Below are positions 50,176-60,465 of a stretch of 64,000 nt of DNA, piece by piece; the stretch's first letter is position 1; the number at the start of each line of letters is the position of its first letter. The translations under genes and the position numbers were made by a program. Origin of the DNA: Acidobacteriota bacterium (GTDB lineage: Bacteria > Acidobacteriota > Vicinamibacteria > Vicinamibacterales > 2-12-FULL-66-21); assembly GCA_003222675.1 (NCBI GenBank), contig QHWT01000063.1, positions 70,456-134,455 of the forward strand, given 5' to 3'. A model generated the notes under the pieces. It did not search any database. It was not told where the DNA came from and saw only the letters and a program-made list of their open reading frames with translations.

Positions 50176-51622
50176 ATCTTCGATAAGCCACCAGCTTCAG
50201 CTCCGTCATCTCTTCGATCGCGTAGCGCAGCCCTTCGCGGCCGAAGCCTGAGAGCTTCACGCCGCCGTACGGCATGTGATCGACGCGGAACGTGGGGACG
50301 TCGTTCACCATCAATCCGCCGACCTCAATGCCGTCGATCGCGGCATTGACGACGCGCTCGTCGTGCGTGAAGATGCCGGCCTGCAGTCCGTACTCGCTTC
50401 CGTTCGCGGCCGCGATCGCCTCCTCGACGTCCGCGTAACGCTGAATCGTGAGGACCGGCGCGAACACTTCCTGGCAGTTGACGCGAACGCTCGCCGGCGC
50501 CGCCTCGATGATTGTCGGTTGCCAGAGACGGCCGTCACGGGTGCCCCCCGCGATCACCTTCGCACCGGCCGCCTTCGCTTCATCGATCCACTCACCGATA
50601 CGATCGGCCGCCCCGTCGTCGATGACCGGTCCGAGATCCGTCTCTTCGTTCAGGGGATCGCCGGCCGTGAGCGCCTCGGTTCGCCGGAGCAGCTCCGACA
50701 AGAACGGCTGGTAAATCGTGTCGTGCACGTAGATCCGCTGCGCCGAGATGCACGACTGGCCCGCATAGGTGAAGCCTCCCCACGCGACGCGCTCCGCGGC
50801 GTGAGCCACGTCCGCGTCGTGATGCACGATCACCGCTGCGTTCCCACCAAGTTCGAGCGTCACGCGCTTGCGTCCGACGCGCCGCTTCAAGTCCCAGCCG
50901 ACCGCGGGACTGCCCGTGAAGCTGAGGAGCTTGATCCGCTCGTCCTCGACGAGCGCTGACGCGTCGCGCGTGGTACTCGGAACCACGGCGTAGGCGTCCG
51001 CTGGCCAGCCCGCTTCCACGGCGATGCGACCCAGCGTAATCGCAGACACGGGCGTCTGCGACGCGGGCCGGATGATGACGGGATTTCCCGCCGCGAGCGC
51101 GGGCGCCACTTTGTGCGCTACGAGATTGAGAGGGAAGTTGAACGGGGTGATGCCCGCGATCGGCCCGAGCGCGACGCGGCGCACGTGACCCTCGCGACGC
51201 TCGAGGCCCGGGAGCCAGTCGAGCGGCAGAATCTCGCCGCCAATCCGCCGCGCTTCTTCCGAGGCGACCTTGAACGTGAAGATCGCGCGGTCGACTTCTC
51301 CTCGCGCGGTCTTGATTGGCTTGCCGGCTTCGAGCGCAATCGTGACGGCCAGGTCTTCGCGGCGCGCCGCGATCGCATCGCTGATCGCTTCGAGGACCGC
51401 CGATCGCTTCCATGCCGGCAGCGCGCGAGTGAGCGTAAACGCTCTGGCCGCTGCCGCAATCGCGCGCTCGATCTCGTCCGGTCCGGCCCGGTGGACGACC
51501 GCCACCGTCCGGCCGTCGTACGGGCTCCGCACCTCGAACGTGGCGCCGGTTTCGACTGTGCGGCCCTCGATCAAGGGACCGGCGGCGGCCACGGATTGGA
51601 CGGACTCAGCCACGGATCTCAC
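50174..51622 (-). CDS. Aldehyde dehydrogenase family protein (possible 2,5-dioxovalerate dehydrogenase)
   Basis: A 482-residue NAD(P)-dependent aldehyde dehydrogenase starting at GTG 51622. Catalytic Cys291 is in FTYAGQSCISAQRI and the general base Glu257 in VTLELGGNA; FNFPLNLVAHKVAPALAAGN and the closing YGGVKLSGFGREGLRYAIEE are typical. The cofactor-adenine lysine region reads VIIRPASQTP, with Arg where most families have Lys. In this neighbourhood oxidation of 2,5-dioxopentanoate from KdgD is an attractive role, but lactaldehyde or succinate-semialdehyde dehydrogenase activity cannot be excluded. Confidence 0.87.
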   Translation of the reverse strand: MRSVAESVQSVAAAGPLIEGRTVETGATFEVRSPYDGRTVAVVHRAGPDEIERAIAAAARAFTLTRALPAWKRSAVLEAISDAIAARREDLAVTIALEAGKPIKTARGEVDRAIFTFKVASEEARRIGGEILPLDWLPGLERREGHVRRVALGPIAGITPFNFPLNLVAHKVAPALAAGNPVIIRPASQTPVSAITLGRIAVEAGWPADAYAVVPSTTRDASALVEDERIKLLSFTGSPAVGWDLKRRVGRKRVTLELGGNAAVIVHHDADVAHAAERVAWGGFTYAGQSCISAQRIYVHDTIYQPFLSELLRRTEALTAGDPLNEETDLGPVIDDGAADRIGEWIDEAKAAGAKVIAGGTRDGRLWQPTIIEAAPASVRVNCQEVFAPVLTIQRYADVEEAIAAANGSEYGLQAGIFTHDERVVNAAIDGIEVGGLMVNDVPTFRVDHMPYGGVKLSGFGREGLRYAIEEMTELKLVAYRR

Positions 51623-51695
51623 CGACTATCACCAATCAGAGCAATCGGACAGCGTATGCAGTAGCAGCAGGTGTTGACCGACAACCGGCAACCGC

Positions 51696-53612
51696 CTATG
51701 CCACGATTTGCGCGAGCGTGTCGCGGTTGATCTTGATGTTCATCCGCTTGCGGGCGCCCGCCATGTAGGATGCGTAGAAGCGCTGCTTGCGTTCGTTCAG
51801 CAGCTCCGTCTTGAGCGTTTCCTTCTGCTTCTCGAGCTCTCCGGCTGCCGCGTTGCTCTTTTCGACGACCTTGACGACCGCCGCGCCATTCTCGGTAACG
51901 ATGGGGTCGCTGACTCCATTGACGGGCAGCGCGAACGCCACGGAATCGATCGCGGGACTGACGCCGAGATCAGCAATCGGCGCGCCGCGCGCGACGAGCT
52001 CTGTGGTCTTCACCTGCAGGCCGGCGTCCTTCGCGGCCTTATCCAAATCCCCCGATTTCAGCGTGGCACCGAGCGCCGCCGCCTTCTGCCGCGCTGCCTC
52101 GATCGCCTTGTGTTTGAGCACTTCGTCGCGGACCTTGTTCTTCACTTCGTCGAGCTTCGGCACGGACGGATCCTGCTTCTGCAGCACGGTGATGAACGCG
52201 AAACCCTGGGGTGTGCGGATCGGATCGCTGACCTCGCCTGTCGACATCGTGAACGCCTGCTGTGCGACCGACGGCGCCATGCCGATGCCGGCAATCGGCT
52301 CGTCCTGCTGGAAAAATCCCGATTCCCTGACCTGCAACCCGCGGGCGCGTCCGACCGAATCGAAGTCCGCCGGCTTCTTCAGATCCTTGGCGACATCGTC
52401 GGCGAGCTTCTGCGCCTGGCTCTGCGCCTGGTCCCATTTCAGTTGATCTTCGATTTGAGCGCGGACTTCGGCGAGTGTCCGCTGCGAGGCCGGTTTCTTG
52501 TCGACCAGCTTGATGATGTGGTAGCCGAACTTCGTCTTCACGAGATCGCTGATCTGCCCCGGCTGCAGCGCGAACGCCGCGTCGTCGAACTCCGGCACCA
52601 TCCGTCCGCGGCCGAAGTAATCCAGGTCACCGCCCTTGGACGCGTTCGAGTCGTCCTGCGAGTACTTCTTCGCGAGCTCCGCGAAGTCGGCGCCGCCCTT
52701 CGCCTTGACGAGGATCTCTTCGGCCTGCTTTTTCACCGCCGCATCGTCCTTGCTTTCGGTCTTGAGAAGGATGTGGCTCGCGCGCACCTGCTCGGGGGTC
52801 GAGTACTGCTGGATGTTCTCATTGTACGAGCGCTCGATCTGCTGTCCCGTGACGGTCGCCTTGGCGCGCATCGCTTCCTGGTCGATGGTGAGGAATCGGA
52901 TCCTGCGCTTCTCAGGGATGCGGAACGTGTCCTTGTGCTCGTCGAAGTACTTGCTCACTTCCGCGTCGGAAGCGACGAGCCCTTCGCGGAACTTGTCGGC
53001 TGGAAAGGCAAGGACCGCGAGCTTCACCTTCTCGTTGCGCCGCGCGAACTCGCGCGTGACGTCGCTGTCGCTGATCGTCTGCCAACCCGTCAGCGCCGCC
53101 TGCAGCTTTTCGGAGACAATGCCGCGGCGCACCTGCTCCTCGAATTCATCGGGCCGCATCGGCGGATTCTGCATCCGCAGAAGCTGACGATATCGTGCGT
53201 CTCCAATAAACTGCCCGTTATCCTGGAACGCCGGCAGCGCGAGGATCCGTTCGCGCACTTCCGCGTCGCTGGCCGTGATGCCGAGCCGCTGCGCTTCGGC
53301 GAGCGCCGCCTCCTCTTCGATCAACTGCTGGATGATGCGCTGGTCGACGCCCAGTTGCTTCAGCAGCTTCTCATCGATGTTGCCGCCGTACGATGCGCGG
53401 TACGCCTGCATCTGCTGCTGGTAGACGCGGCGGAAATGCGCGGCCGTAATCTCGCGTCCCTCGACCTGCGCAACGACGGCGTTGTTGGCCGCTCCTTCCG
53501 CGGAATTGCGCATGAAACTCGGGATGTAGAGAAGGATGAAGGAGACGACGACGATTGCCAGGCTCCATTTCAGCCAGCCCTTGTGTCGCCGCATCCGGTC
53601 GAGCATCGTCAT
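51696..53612 (-). CDS. PpiD-like peptidyl-prolyl isomerase (SurA N-terminal and parvulin domains)
   Basis: A 638-residue periplasmic foldase anchored by an N-terminal helix ([20 protein letters not shown]). The SurA_N-type domain reads [20 protein letters not shown] and [20 protein letters not shown]. The parvulin domain reads [60 protein letters not shown] and [15 protein letters not shown] second, degenerate parvulin-like segment follows ([20 protein letters not shown]). It should assist folding of exported proteins such as the large outer-membrane receptors. The start may be either of two ATGs two codons apart (53612 or 53606). Confidence 0.88.
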   Translation of the reverse strand: MTMLDRMRRHKGWLKWSLAIVVVSFILLYIPSFMRNSAEGAANNAVVAQVEGREITAAHFRRVYQQQMQAYRASYGGNIDEKLLKQLGVDQRIIQQLIEEEAALAEAQRLGITASDAEVRERILALPAFQDNGQFIGDARYRQLLRMQNPPMRPDEFEEQVRRGIVSEKLQAALTGWQTISDSDVTREFARRNEKVKLAVLAFPADKFREGLVASDAEVSKYFDEHKDTFRIPEKRRIRFLTIDQEAMRAKATVTGQQIERSYNENIQQYSTPEQVRASHILLKTESKDDAAVKKQAEEILVKAKGGADFAELAKKYSQDDSNASKGGDLDYFGRGRMVPEFDDAAFALQPGQISDLVKTKFGYHIIKLVDKKPASQRTLAEVRAQIEDQLKWDQAQSQAQKLADDVAKDLKKPADFDSVGRARGLQVRESGFFQQDEPIAGIGMAPSVAQQAFTMSTGEVSDPIRTPQGFAFITVLQKQDPSVPKLDEVKNKVRDEVLKHKAIEAARQKAAALGATLKSGDLDKAAKDAGLQVKTTELVARGAPIADLGVSPAIDSVAFALPVNGVSDPIVTENGAAVVKVVEKSNAAAGELEKQKETLKTELLNERKQRFYASYMAGARKRMNIKINRDTLAQIVA

Positions 53613-53775
53613 GGGCGTCGAGAACCTCGAAAGCCGGCCCGGTCAGGCGCGGTGGATTGTAACTGACGGAAAATCCAATTATGCCATGACGTTGGATGAC
53701 CTATGCCTGAGCTTGACGCGCGACTGGACCGGGGCGCAAGATTCGGTTCTCGCCACAAAGAGCCCCGGGCCTCAT

Positions 53776-54453
53776 ATGACCAGTCCGTTCCACGAAGCCG
53801 CCGCGGCCGACGCGTTGCCACCCATAGTGCTACTCGTCGAGGACGATTGCGACACGCTGGAGATATATTCGAGCTATTTCGAATCGGCCGGATTGTGGGT
53901 GGCGACTGCGACCAACCCCACGGAGGGACGCGCTCACGCTCGCGAATTGCAGCCCAACCTGGTGGTCACCGACATCGGGTTTGGCGGGGAGCCAACCGGC
54001 GTGGATCTTGTGCGCGCCATCAAGCACGACGTGCAAACGGCGCACATTCCCGTGATGGTGTTGAGCGGGACGGCCGTCGAAGACCTCCCGCCGGACACGC
54101 GGCGTGAAGCGGACCTGGTTCTCCTCAAGCCGGTGATGCCCGATGTGCTGCTGACCCGTGGGCAGGCGCTCATAACGGCCAGCTCCACGCTCCGCGCACG
54201 CAGCAATGCCGCGCTGGAACGCGCCTACTCGCTGTTGGATGAAAACCTGGCCGCCCGCCAGCGTGGACGCGAATTCGTGGAAAAGCTAGGCAAGCGGACG
54301 CGCGCCTGCCCGAAATGTGGATCCGCGCTGGAATGGCTCGAACGCGGCACGATCAGCGGCGTCGAGTACGACTACTACCGCTGGTGCCTCAAGGGTTGCG
54401 GCCTCTACTGTTACGACCGCCGGGCGGGAGATTGGATTAAGCTCGCGGGATAA
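53776..54453 (+). CDS. Response regulator receiver protein with C-terminal zinc ribbon
   Basis: A 225-residue protein if started at ATG 53776; the open frame runs back to 53536 but that part overlaps the PpiD start. The receiver domain has IVLLVEDDCDTLEIYSSYFE (acidic pocket), QPNLVVTDIGFGGEPTGVDL (phospho-acceptor Asp), HIPVMVLSGTAVEDL (Ser/Thr) and ADLVLLKPVMP (Lys). After a helical linker comes RACPKCGSALEWLERGTISG and WCLKGCGLYCYDR, a Cys4 zinc ribbon. There is no DNA-binding helix-turn-helix. It is probably phosphorylated by a distant kinase, with the ribbon as an interaction module; the target is unknown. Confidence 0.8.
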   Translation: MTSPFHEAAAADALPPIVLLVEDDCDTLEIYSSYFESAGLWVATATNPTEGRAHARELQPNLVVTDIGFGGEPTGVDLVRAIKHDVQTAHIPVMVLSGTAVEDLPPDTRREADLVLLKPVMPDVLLTRGQALITASSTLRARSNAALERAYSLLDENLAARQRGREFVEKLGKRTRACPKCGSALEWLERGTISGVEYDYYRWCLKGCGLYCYDRRAGDWIKLAG

Positions 54454-54546
54454 TTCCTAGGTCTGCCGGCGTCCCCTCCTGTGCTATATTTGTGCTGAAC
54501 AGAAGGACTTAGAGGGATCCGGCATTCCAATGGGACGCACAGCCGA

Positions 54547-55662
54547 TTGACCGGGACCGGTCGGCCGTCTCGCCGCCTGTCCGGCACACGTGTGCCGCGC
54601 CGACGACGGGCGACGTCATCGGTGTCTGCGCGCACGGATCTCGCCAGCCGGCTTCGGCCGCTGCAGAGCGGCCTTCGCGCGCGGCTTTCGCGCGCGGATG
54701 TTCTGGCCGGACTGATCCGGGCCGTCAATTCCACGCTGGATCCCGAACGCGTCGCGGATGCGCTGGTCGCGCATGCCGCCGACTGGCTCCCCGCCACAGG
54801 ATGGCTCGTGCTGGCAATTGACGATGCGGGACGGATGCGCGCCATGGGTGCGCGTGGACTGACAGCGGCGCTCGAACCAGGAGCGACCGCGGTCGGCCAA
54901 TGGGTGATCAAGAGTCGCGACCTGTGCTGCACGGCCGATGTGTCGCTCGATCGGCGCTTCGGCGGCGCCGCGCCCGCGGCAGTCGTGGCGTTTCCGCTCG
55001 AATGCCGCGGCCGTACGGTCGGGGCGCTCGTCGGGATGGACCGCGCGCCGGCCTCGCGTGACCCGCGGTTCGCGCCTGCCACGCAGGCGGCGCTCCTCTC
55101 GGCGCTCGAGTCCGGCGCCGTCGCGCTGGATAACGCCTTGCGCGTGCAACGCGCCGAAGCGCTGTCGGTTACCGACGACCTCACGCAGTTGTACAACTCG
55201 CGCTACCTCTCGCAGGTCCTCCGCCGCGAGACCAAGCGTGCGTCGCGCAGTGGACGTCCGCTGTCGCTCCTGTTCATCGACCTCGACGGTTTCAAGGGGA
55301 TCAACGACAGTCACGGCCATCTGTATGGCAGCCGCGCGCTCGTCGAAGCCGCGAGCGTGATCCGACAGAGCGCGCGCGAGACCGACGTGGTCGCGCGGTT
55401 CGGCGGCGACGAGTTCGCGCTGATCCTGCCCGATACTGGCAGCGACGGCGCCTTTGCCGTCGGGGAACGCATCCGGGACCGCATCGCCGCGCACGGATTT
55501 CTGCGCGGCGACGGTCTCGACATTCATCTCACCGTATCGATTGGCGTGGCGACGCTGCCCGATGTGGCGGCGTCGGCCGAAGGGCTGATCCAGGCGGCCG
55601 ACGAAGCCATGTACCACGTCAAGGATCACGGAAAAAACGGGATTTACGTAGCCGGCGGATAG
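54547..55662 (+). CDS. Diguanylate cyclase with GAF-like sensor (GGDEF domain)
   Basis: A 371-residue protein. After a basic N-terminus (start TTG 54547 or possibly GTG 54622) comes a GAF-like sensor of about 150 residues (STLDPERVADALVAHAADWL to AALLSALESGAVALDNALRV), then a GGDEF domain: SVTDDLTQLYNSRYLSQVLR, LLFIDLDGFKGINDSHGHLY, RETDVVARFGGDEFALILPD and SIGVATLPDVAASAEGLIQA. The catalytic GGDEF is intact and RETD five residues before it is the inhibitory site (RxxD). It should make cyclic di-GMP under feedback control. The mreB gene follows within nine bases, so the two may be co-transcribed. Confidence 0.9.
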   Translation: MTGTGRPSRRLSGTRVPRRRRATSSVSARTDLASRLRPLQSGLRARLSRADVLAGLIRAVNSTLDPERVADALVAHAADWLPATGWLVLAIDDAGRMRAMGARGLTAALEPGATAVGQWVIKSRDLCCTADVSLDRRFGGAAPAAVVAFPLECRGRTVGALVGMDRAPASRDPRFAPATQAALLSALESGAVALDNALRVQRAEALSVTDDLTQLYNSRYLSQVLRRETKRASRSGRPLSLLFIDLDGFKGINDSHGHLYGSRALVEAASVIRQSARETDVVARFGGDEFALILPDTGSDGAFAVGERIRDRIAAHGFLRGDGLDIHLTVSIGVATLPDVAASAEGLIQAADEAMYHVKDHGKNGIYVAGG

Positions 55663-55670
55663 GAGCGACT

Positions 55671-56644
<974 letters not shown>

Positions 56645-56767
56645 TGTCGGGGCGCGGGGCGCGGGACGCGGGGCGCGTCTCGGAACGCCGGGCGCCGGAC
56701 CCGGGGCGTATTGCGTGTTCCTTCGTGGCCTTCGTCGCGCCCCGCACCCCGGACTCCGGATCCCGCG
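56645..56767. repeat. Mirrored degenerate array (ggggcgcggg / cccgcaccccgg units)
   Basis: ggggcgcggggcgcgggacg units on the left and cgccccgcaccccggactcc, ggatcccgc on the right are inverse complements around a central segment. It lies inside the mre operon between mreB and mreC, replacing the short spacer usual there, and could attenuate downstream transcription. Confidence 0.7.
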
Positions 56768-57613
56768 ATGTTAGACATCCGCAAACGCACCGGCTGGCTC
56801 TTCTTCGGCGTCATGATGGCGCAGGTCATCCTCGTGTCGGCGCAGGTACAGTCGAAATCGGGCGTGCGCGTGCTGGAGCTGGTGACCTTCGAGCTCTTCT
56901 CGCGCGTCGAGCGCGCGACGTCCTCGGGGGTCAGCGGCGTGCGCGATGTGTGGGGCAATTACGCGTCGCTCCGCGGCGTGCGCGCAGAAAACGAGATGCT
57001 GCGGCGGCAGCTGTCCGAGCTGCAGGTGAAGCTGCAGGAGGAGCACGCGCTCGCGGCGCGGTCGCAGAAGCTGCAGAATCTGATGGATCTGCGATCCCGG
57101 GCCGGCCTGCCGACCGTCGCGGCGGAAGTCATCGGGGGGAATCCGAATCCCGGCATGAAGACCCTTACGATCGACCGCGGGAGCGCCGACGGCGTGCAGG
57201 CCGACATGGCGGTCGTCTCGCCGGGCGGGGTCGTCGGACGGATCATCGGTCAGCCCGCCACGCACGCCGCGCGCGTGCAGCTCCTGATCGATCGCAACGC
57301 CGCGGCCGGGGCGCTCATCGAACGAACGCGCGCCGGGGGCATGGTCGTCGGCCTCGAGTCGGATCCACCGCTCCGAATGGAGCTCGTGGCGAATCTCGCT
57401 GACGTGAAGGACGGCGATAACGTCGTGGCATCCGGGGTGGACGGTATCTATCCGAAAGGCTTTTTAATCGGCCGCGTCGAGCGCTCCGAGCGTGGGACCG
57501 GCCTCTATCGGAACATCACCGTGCGCCCCGCCGTGGACTTCTCGAGCGTCGAGGAAGTGCTCGTCGTGCTGGTGCCGCCGCGGCCGGCAACGCGCGACGA
57601 GGGCGTCCAGTGA
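56768..57613 (+). CDS. mreC: Rod shape-determining protein MreC
   Basis: A 281-residue bitopic periplasmic scaffold. ATG 56768 (MLDIRKRTGWLFFGVMMAQV) leads into the single membrane helix. A coiled-coil follows (VRAENEMLRRQLSELQVKLQ, EEHALAARSQKLQNLMDLRS), then two beta-barrel lobes with VAAEVIGGNPNPGMKTLTID, GVQADMAVVSPGGVVGRIIG, LLIDRNAAAGALIERTRAGG and GDNVVASGVDGIYPKGFLIG. MreC links MreB and MreD to PBP2 and RodA during lateral wall synthesis. Its stop overlaps the GTG start of mreD (GTGA). Confidence 0.95.
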   Translation: MLDIRKRTGWLFFGVMMAQVILVSAQVQSKSGVRVLELVTFELFSRVERATSSGVSGVRDVWGNYASLRGVRAENEMLRRQLSELQVKLQEEHALAARSQKLQNLMDLRSRAGLPTVAAEVIGGNPNPGMKTLTIDRGSADGVQADMAVVSPGGVVGRIIGQPATHAARVQLLIDRNAAAGALIERTRAGGMVVGLESDPPLRMELVANLADVKDGDNVVASGVDGIYPKGFLIGRVERSERGTGLYRNITVRPAVDFSSVEEVLVVLVPPRPATRDEGVQ

Positions 57614-58128
57614 AGACGGCGGTTGTCCTGATTGCGGTCACGGCCGCATTGGCGCTGCAGACGACGTTATCGGGGTTGATGATCGGCGGCCGGATTCCGG
57701 TGAACCTTGTGCTCGTCGCCGTGGTGTACATCGCGCTGGCGTATGGCGCCGTCACCGGCATGCTGGCCGGCACGGCGGCGGGACTGGCGCAGGACGCGCT
57801 CGCGGGATCGATTGTCGGGATCGGCGGCTTGTCGAAGACGCTGGTGGGATTTCTTGTCGGCGTCCTCGGGGCACAGTTCATCGTGTCCCAGACGATTCCG
57901 CGGTTCGTGATGTTCGTCGGCGCGACGCTGCTGCACGAGATCGTGTTCGAGGCGCTCTACGCGCTCGTCGAAGGACGCGCGTTCGCGCTGCAGTTGTCGG
58001 CGGCGCTTGTGCAGGCAGTCGTGAACGCCCTGGTGGGCGTCATCGCCTTCTACATCGTCGAGCAGGGGCCGGGCATCGTGCAACGCAGGCAGATGAGGAG
58101 GGCGTCGTTTTCAAAGAGAAGGTTCTAG
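57610..58128 (+). CDS. mreD: Rod shape-determining protein MreD
   Basis: A 172-residue integral membrane protein beginning at GTG 57610, inside the stop of mreC. Five or six helices are visible: VVLIAVTAALALQTTLSGLM, PVNLVLVAVVYIALAYGAVT, GMLAGTAAGLAQDALAGSIV, GIGGLSKTLVGFLVGVLGAQ and LVQAVVNALVGVIAFYIVE. GTAAGLAQDALAGSIVGIGG with the L-S-K-T-L-V-G stretch is the MreD signature. It completes the MreBCD complex of the elongasome. After it a 400-bp repeat array separates it from mrdA. Confidence 0.93.
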   Translation: MKTAVVLIAVTAALALQTTLSGLMIGGRIPVNLVLVAVVYIALAYGAVTGMLAGTAAGLAQDALAGSIVGIGGLSKTLVGFLVGVLGAQFIVSQTIPRFVMFVGATLLHEIVFEALYALVEGRAFALQLSAALVQAVVNALVGVIAFYIVEQGPGIVQRRQMRRASFSKRRF

Positions 58129-58535
58129 GGTTCCAAGGGTTCCAGCGTTCCTCGGGTTCTGGTTCCCGGGTTCCGAACGTTCTGGGTTCTGAAGTTCTAG
58201 GTTCTGAAGTTCGAGGTTCTGAAGTTAGAGGTTCTGAGGTTCGAGGTTCTGGTGTTCTAGGGTTCTCAGGGTCTGGTTCTGGTTCTGAAAGATCCGGGTT
58301 CGCCGGCTCTCGCCAGTCAGGCTGCCAGCCAACAGGAATCAGGGAAACGGAGAACCTGGGAAACGGCGAACCGAGAACCAGGAACGAGCAACCGACAACC
58401 GAGAACCAGGAACGAGGAACCGAGAACCAGGAACCAGGAACCAGGAACCAGGAACCAGGAACCAGGAACTGAGAACATAGGAACAAGAACCCGGGAACCG
58501 GGGAACTTCGGGAACCCAGGGAACCCTCTTAGGTA
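58129..58535. repeat. Large mirrored tandem array (ggttctg / ccaggaa units), about 400 bp
   Basis: Left arm (58129-58300): about 20 degenerate ttctgagg/ttctagg units. A gene-like turn of about 50 bases follows (caccag, ggctgccagccaac). Right arm (about 58340-58530): aaccagg, aaccgag and aacgagg units, the inverse complement of the left arm, with six near-identical copies of ccaggaa at about 58436-58468. No open frame in it resembles a protein. It lies between mreD and mrdA in an otherwise tight operon and would fold into a hairpin of some 180 bp per arm. Confidence 0.88.
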
Positions 58536-58543
58536 CGAGAAGT

Positions 58544-60463
58544 ATGTCGACCAACTTGATGCCGGATGATCGGCGAAACCTGGCGATGCGGCTGTCGGCG
58601 CTGCAGTACGTTGTCGCGGTTGCGTTTGCGGCCCTGGCCGTCGGGTTCTGGGTCTTCCAGGTCGCGCAGCACCAGAAGTTCCGCGAGATGGCGGAGAACA
58701 ACCATCTTCGCAAGCTGCCGCTGCCGGCGCCGCGCGGCGTGCTGCTCGATCGCAACGGGAAGGTGCTCGTCGAGAACCGGAACATCTTCAACATTGCGCT
58801 GGTCCGCGAGCAGACGAAGAACGTCGACGCCACGCTCAAGACGCTCGCCGCCGCGACCGGCGTCGACGAGGCGCAGCTTCGTGAGACTGTGAGCCGCCGG
58901 CGGCGCGAGCCGACGTACCGTCCGATCGTGCTCATCGAGAACGCGACCCCCGAACAGTACATCGCGGTGAGGGCGCGTCAATGGGAGCTGCCTGGCATCA
59001 TCGGCCAGGAGGTGCCGTCCCGGCGGTATCCGGGGTCGGCGCTGGCCGCGCACCTGTTCGGGTACGTCGCGGAAGTGACGGAAGCGCAGCTGCAGAAGGC
59101 GGACTACCAAGGCGCCGAACCGGGCGTGATCGTCGGACAGGCAGGCATCGAACAGGCATATAACCGGCTGCTGATGGGCACTGAAGGCAACCGGATCATG
59201 ATCGTCAACAGCGTCGGACGCGAGATCCGGGTCCTCGACGAGCAGAGCAGCGCTCCGACCGAAGGGCGCACCATGCAGTTGACCATCGACGCCGACATCC
59301 AGGGGGCGATCGAGGACGGGTTTGCCGCGTCAGGGTTCAACGGCGCCGCCGTCGTCCTGGATCCGCGCGACGGCGAGGTCCTCGGCTTCACGAGCCGCCC
59401 GGCGTTCGATCCGAATTCGTTCGCCGGGGGCATCGATCGCGCGACGTGGGCGTCGCTCAACGTCGACGAGCTCAAGCCGCTGCAGAACCGCGCGCTGCAG
59501 GGCACTTATTCGCCCGGTTCCACCTTCAAGATGGCGGTCGGCCTCGCCGGACTCGAGGAGGGCATCATCACGCCCGAGTTCAGCGTGCACTGCGGCGGAG
59601 GCGCCAACTTCTACGGCCGCTACTTCAGGTGCTGGAAAGCAGGCGGACACGGCACCGTCAAGCTGAAGACCGCGATCGAGCAGTCCTGCGACGTGTACTT
59701 CTATACCGTCGGCAACATGCTCGGCGTGGACAGGATCAACAAGTGGGCGACGCTGTTCGGCCTCGGCGTGAAGTCGAACATCGACCTGCCGAACGAACGC
59801 GTCGGTCTCGTGCCCTCCACCGAGTGGAAGAAGACGCAACGAGAGAAGAAGTGGTACGCCGGTGAGACGATCTCGGTCGCGATCGGACAGGGACAGGTCT
59901 CGGTGACGCCGGTATCGATGGCCGTCTACGCCGCCACGCTCGCGAATGGCGGCTCGCGCGTGACGCCGCATCTGCTCAAGGCGGTGCATGACGGCAAGGC
60001 GTGGAAGCCGGTCGAGGCGCCGCCGCCGCAGTCGAAGGTCGACGTGTCGCCTGAGAAGCTCCAGGCCGTTCGCCAGGGGATGTGGGGCGTCGTCAACGGC
60101 GGCGGGACGGGCGGCCGGGCGCGCATCGAAGGGCACGACGTCTGCGGCAAGACGGGCACCGCGCAGGTGATCTCGAACGCCGGACGCCTGGCGGCCGCGC
60201 GGAGCGGCAAGAATCTGCGCGACCACGGCTGGTTCGTCTTCTTCGCGCCGCGCGACAACCCGACGATTGCCGGAGTGGTCTTCCTCGAGCACGGCCTCCA
60301 CGGTCCGAACGCCGCCTCCGTGGCGCATCACATCCTGGCGACGTATTTCGCGAAGCAGGACGGCAAACCCATGCCGCCGCCGCCCACACACGAGGACCTT
60401 CGCCTCGATTACAAGGACCCGTATGCCCGCGGCGCAGCGCCCGCCGAAGGTGGCGGACAGTAG
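58544..60463 (+). CDS. mrdA: Penicillin-binding protein 2
   Basis: A 639-residue class B PBP, the elongasome transpeptidase. One N-terminal helix (YVVAVAFAALAVGFWVFQVA) anchors it. The pedestal reads PAPRGVLLDRNGKVLVENRN and YPGSALAAHLFGYVAEVTEA; the transpeptidase domain has the nucleophile motif PGSTFKMAVGLAGLE (S-T-F-K), IEQSCDVYFYTVGN (SxN position as S-C-D) and HDVCGKTGTAQVI (K-T-G). VSVAIGQGQVSVTPVSMAVY-like sequence also fits. It cross-links peptidoglycan with RodA, whose gene begins two bases after its stop. Confidence 0.95.
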   Translation: MSTNLMPDDRRNLAMRLSALQYVVAVAFAALAVGFWVFQVAQHQKFREMAENNHLRKLPLPAPRGVLLDRNGKVLVENRNIFNIALVREQTKNVDATLKTLAAATGVDEAQLRETVSRRRREPTYRPIVLIENATPEQYIAVRARQWELPGIIGQEVPSRRYPGSALAAHLFGYVAEVTEAQLQKADYQGAEPGVIVGQAGIEQAYNRLLMGTEGNRIMIVNSVGREIRVLDEQSSAPTEGRTMQLTIDADIQGAIEDGFAASGFNGAAVVLDPRDGEVLGFTSRPAFDPNSFAGGIDRATWASLNVDELKPLQNRALQGTYSPGSTFKMAVGLAGLEEGIITPEFSVHCGGGANFYGRYFRCWKAGGHGTVKLKTAIEQSCDVYFYTVGNMLGVDRINKWATLFGLGVKSNIDLPNERVGLVPSTEWKKTQREKKWYAGETISVAIGQGQVSVTPVSMAVYAATLANGGSRVTPHLLKAVHDGKAWKPVEAPPPQSKVDVSPEKLQAVRQGMWGVVNGGGTGGRARIEGHDVCGKTGTAQVISNAGRLAAARSGKNLRDHGWFVFFAPRDNPTIAGVVFLEHGLHGPNAASVAHHILATYFAKQDGKPMPPPPTHEDLRLDYKDPYARGAAPAEGGGQ

Positions 60464-60465
60464 CC

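Noticed and set aside
51708..53666. 652-codon open frame on the plus strand
   Set aside because: Antisense shadow of the PpiD-like gene. The minus-strand reading has SurA_N and parvulin motifs; this one has none.
58129..58535. Possible CRISPR array or tandem peptide gene
   Set aside because: Units are degenerate, lack constant spacers, and the second half is the inverse complement of the first. No cas gene is near, and no frame gives a protein-like sequence.
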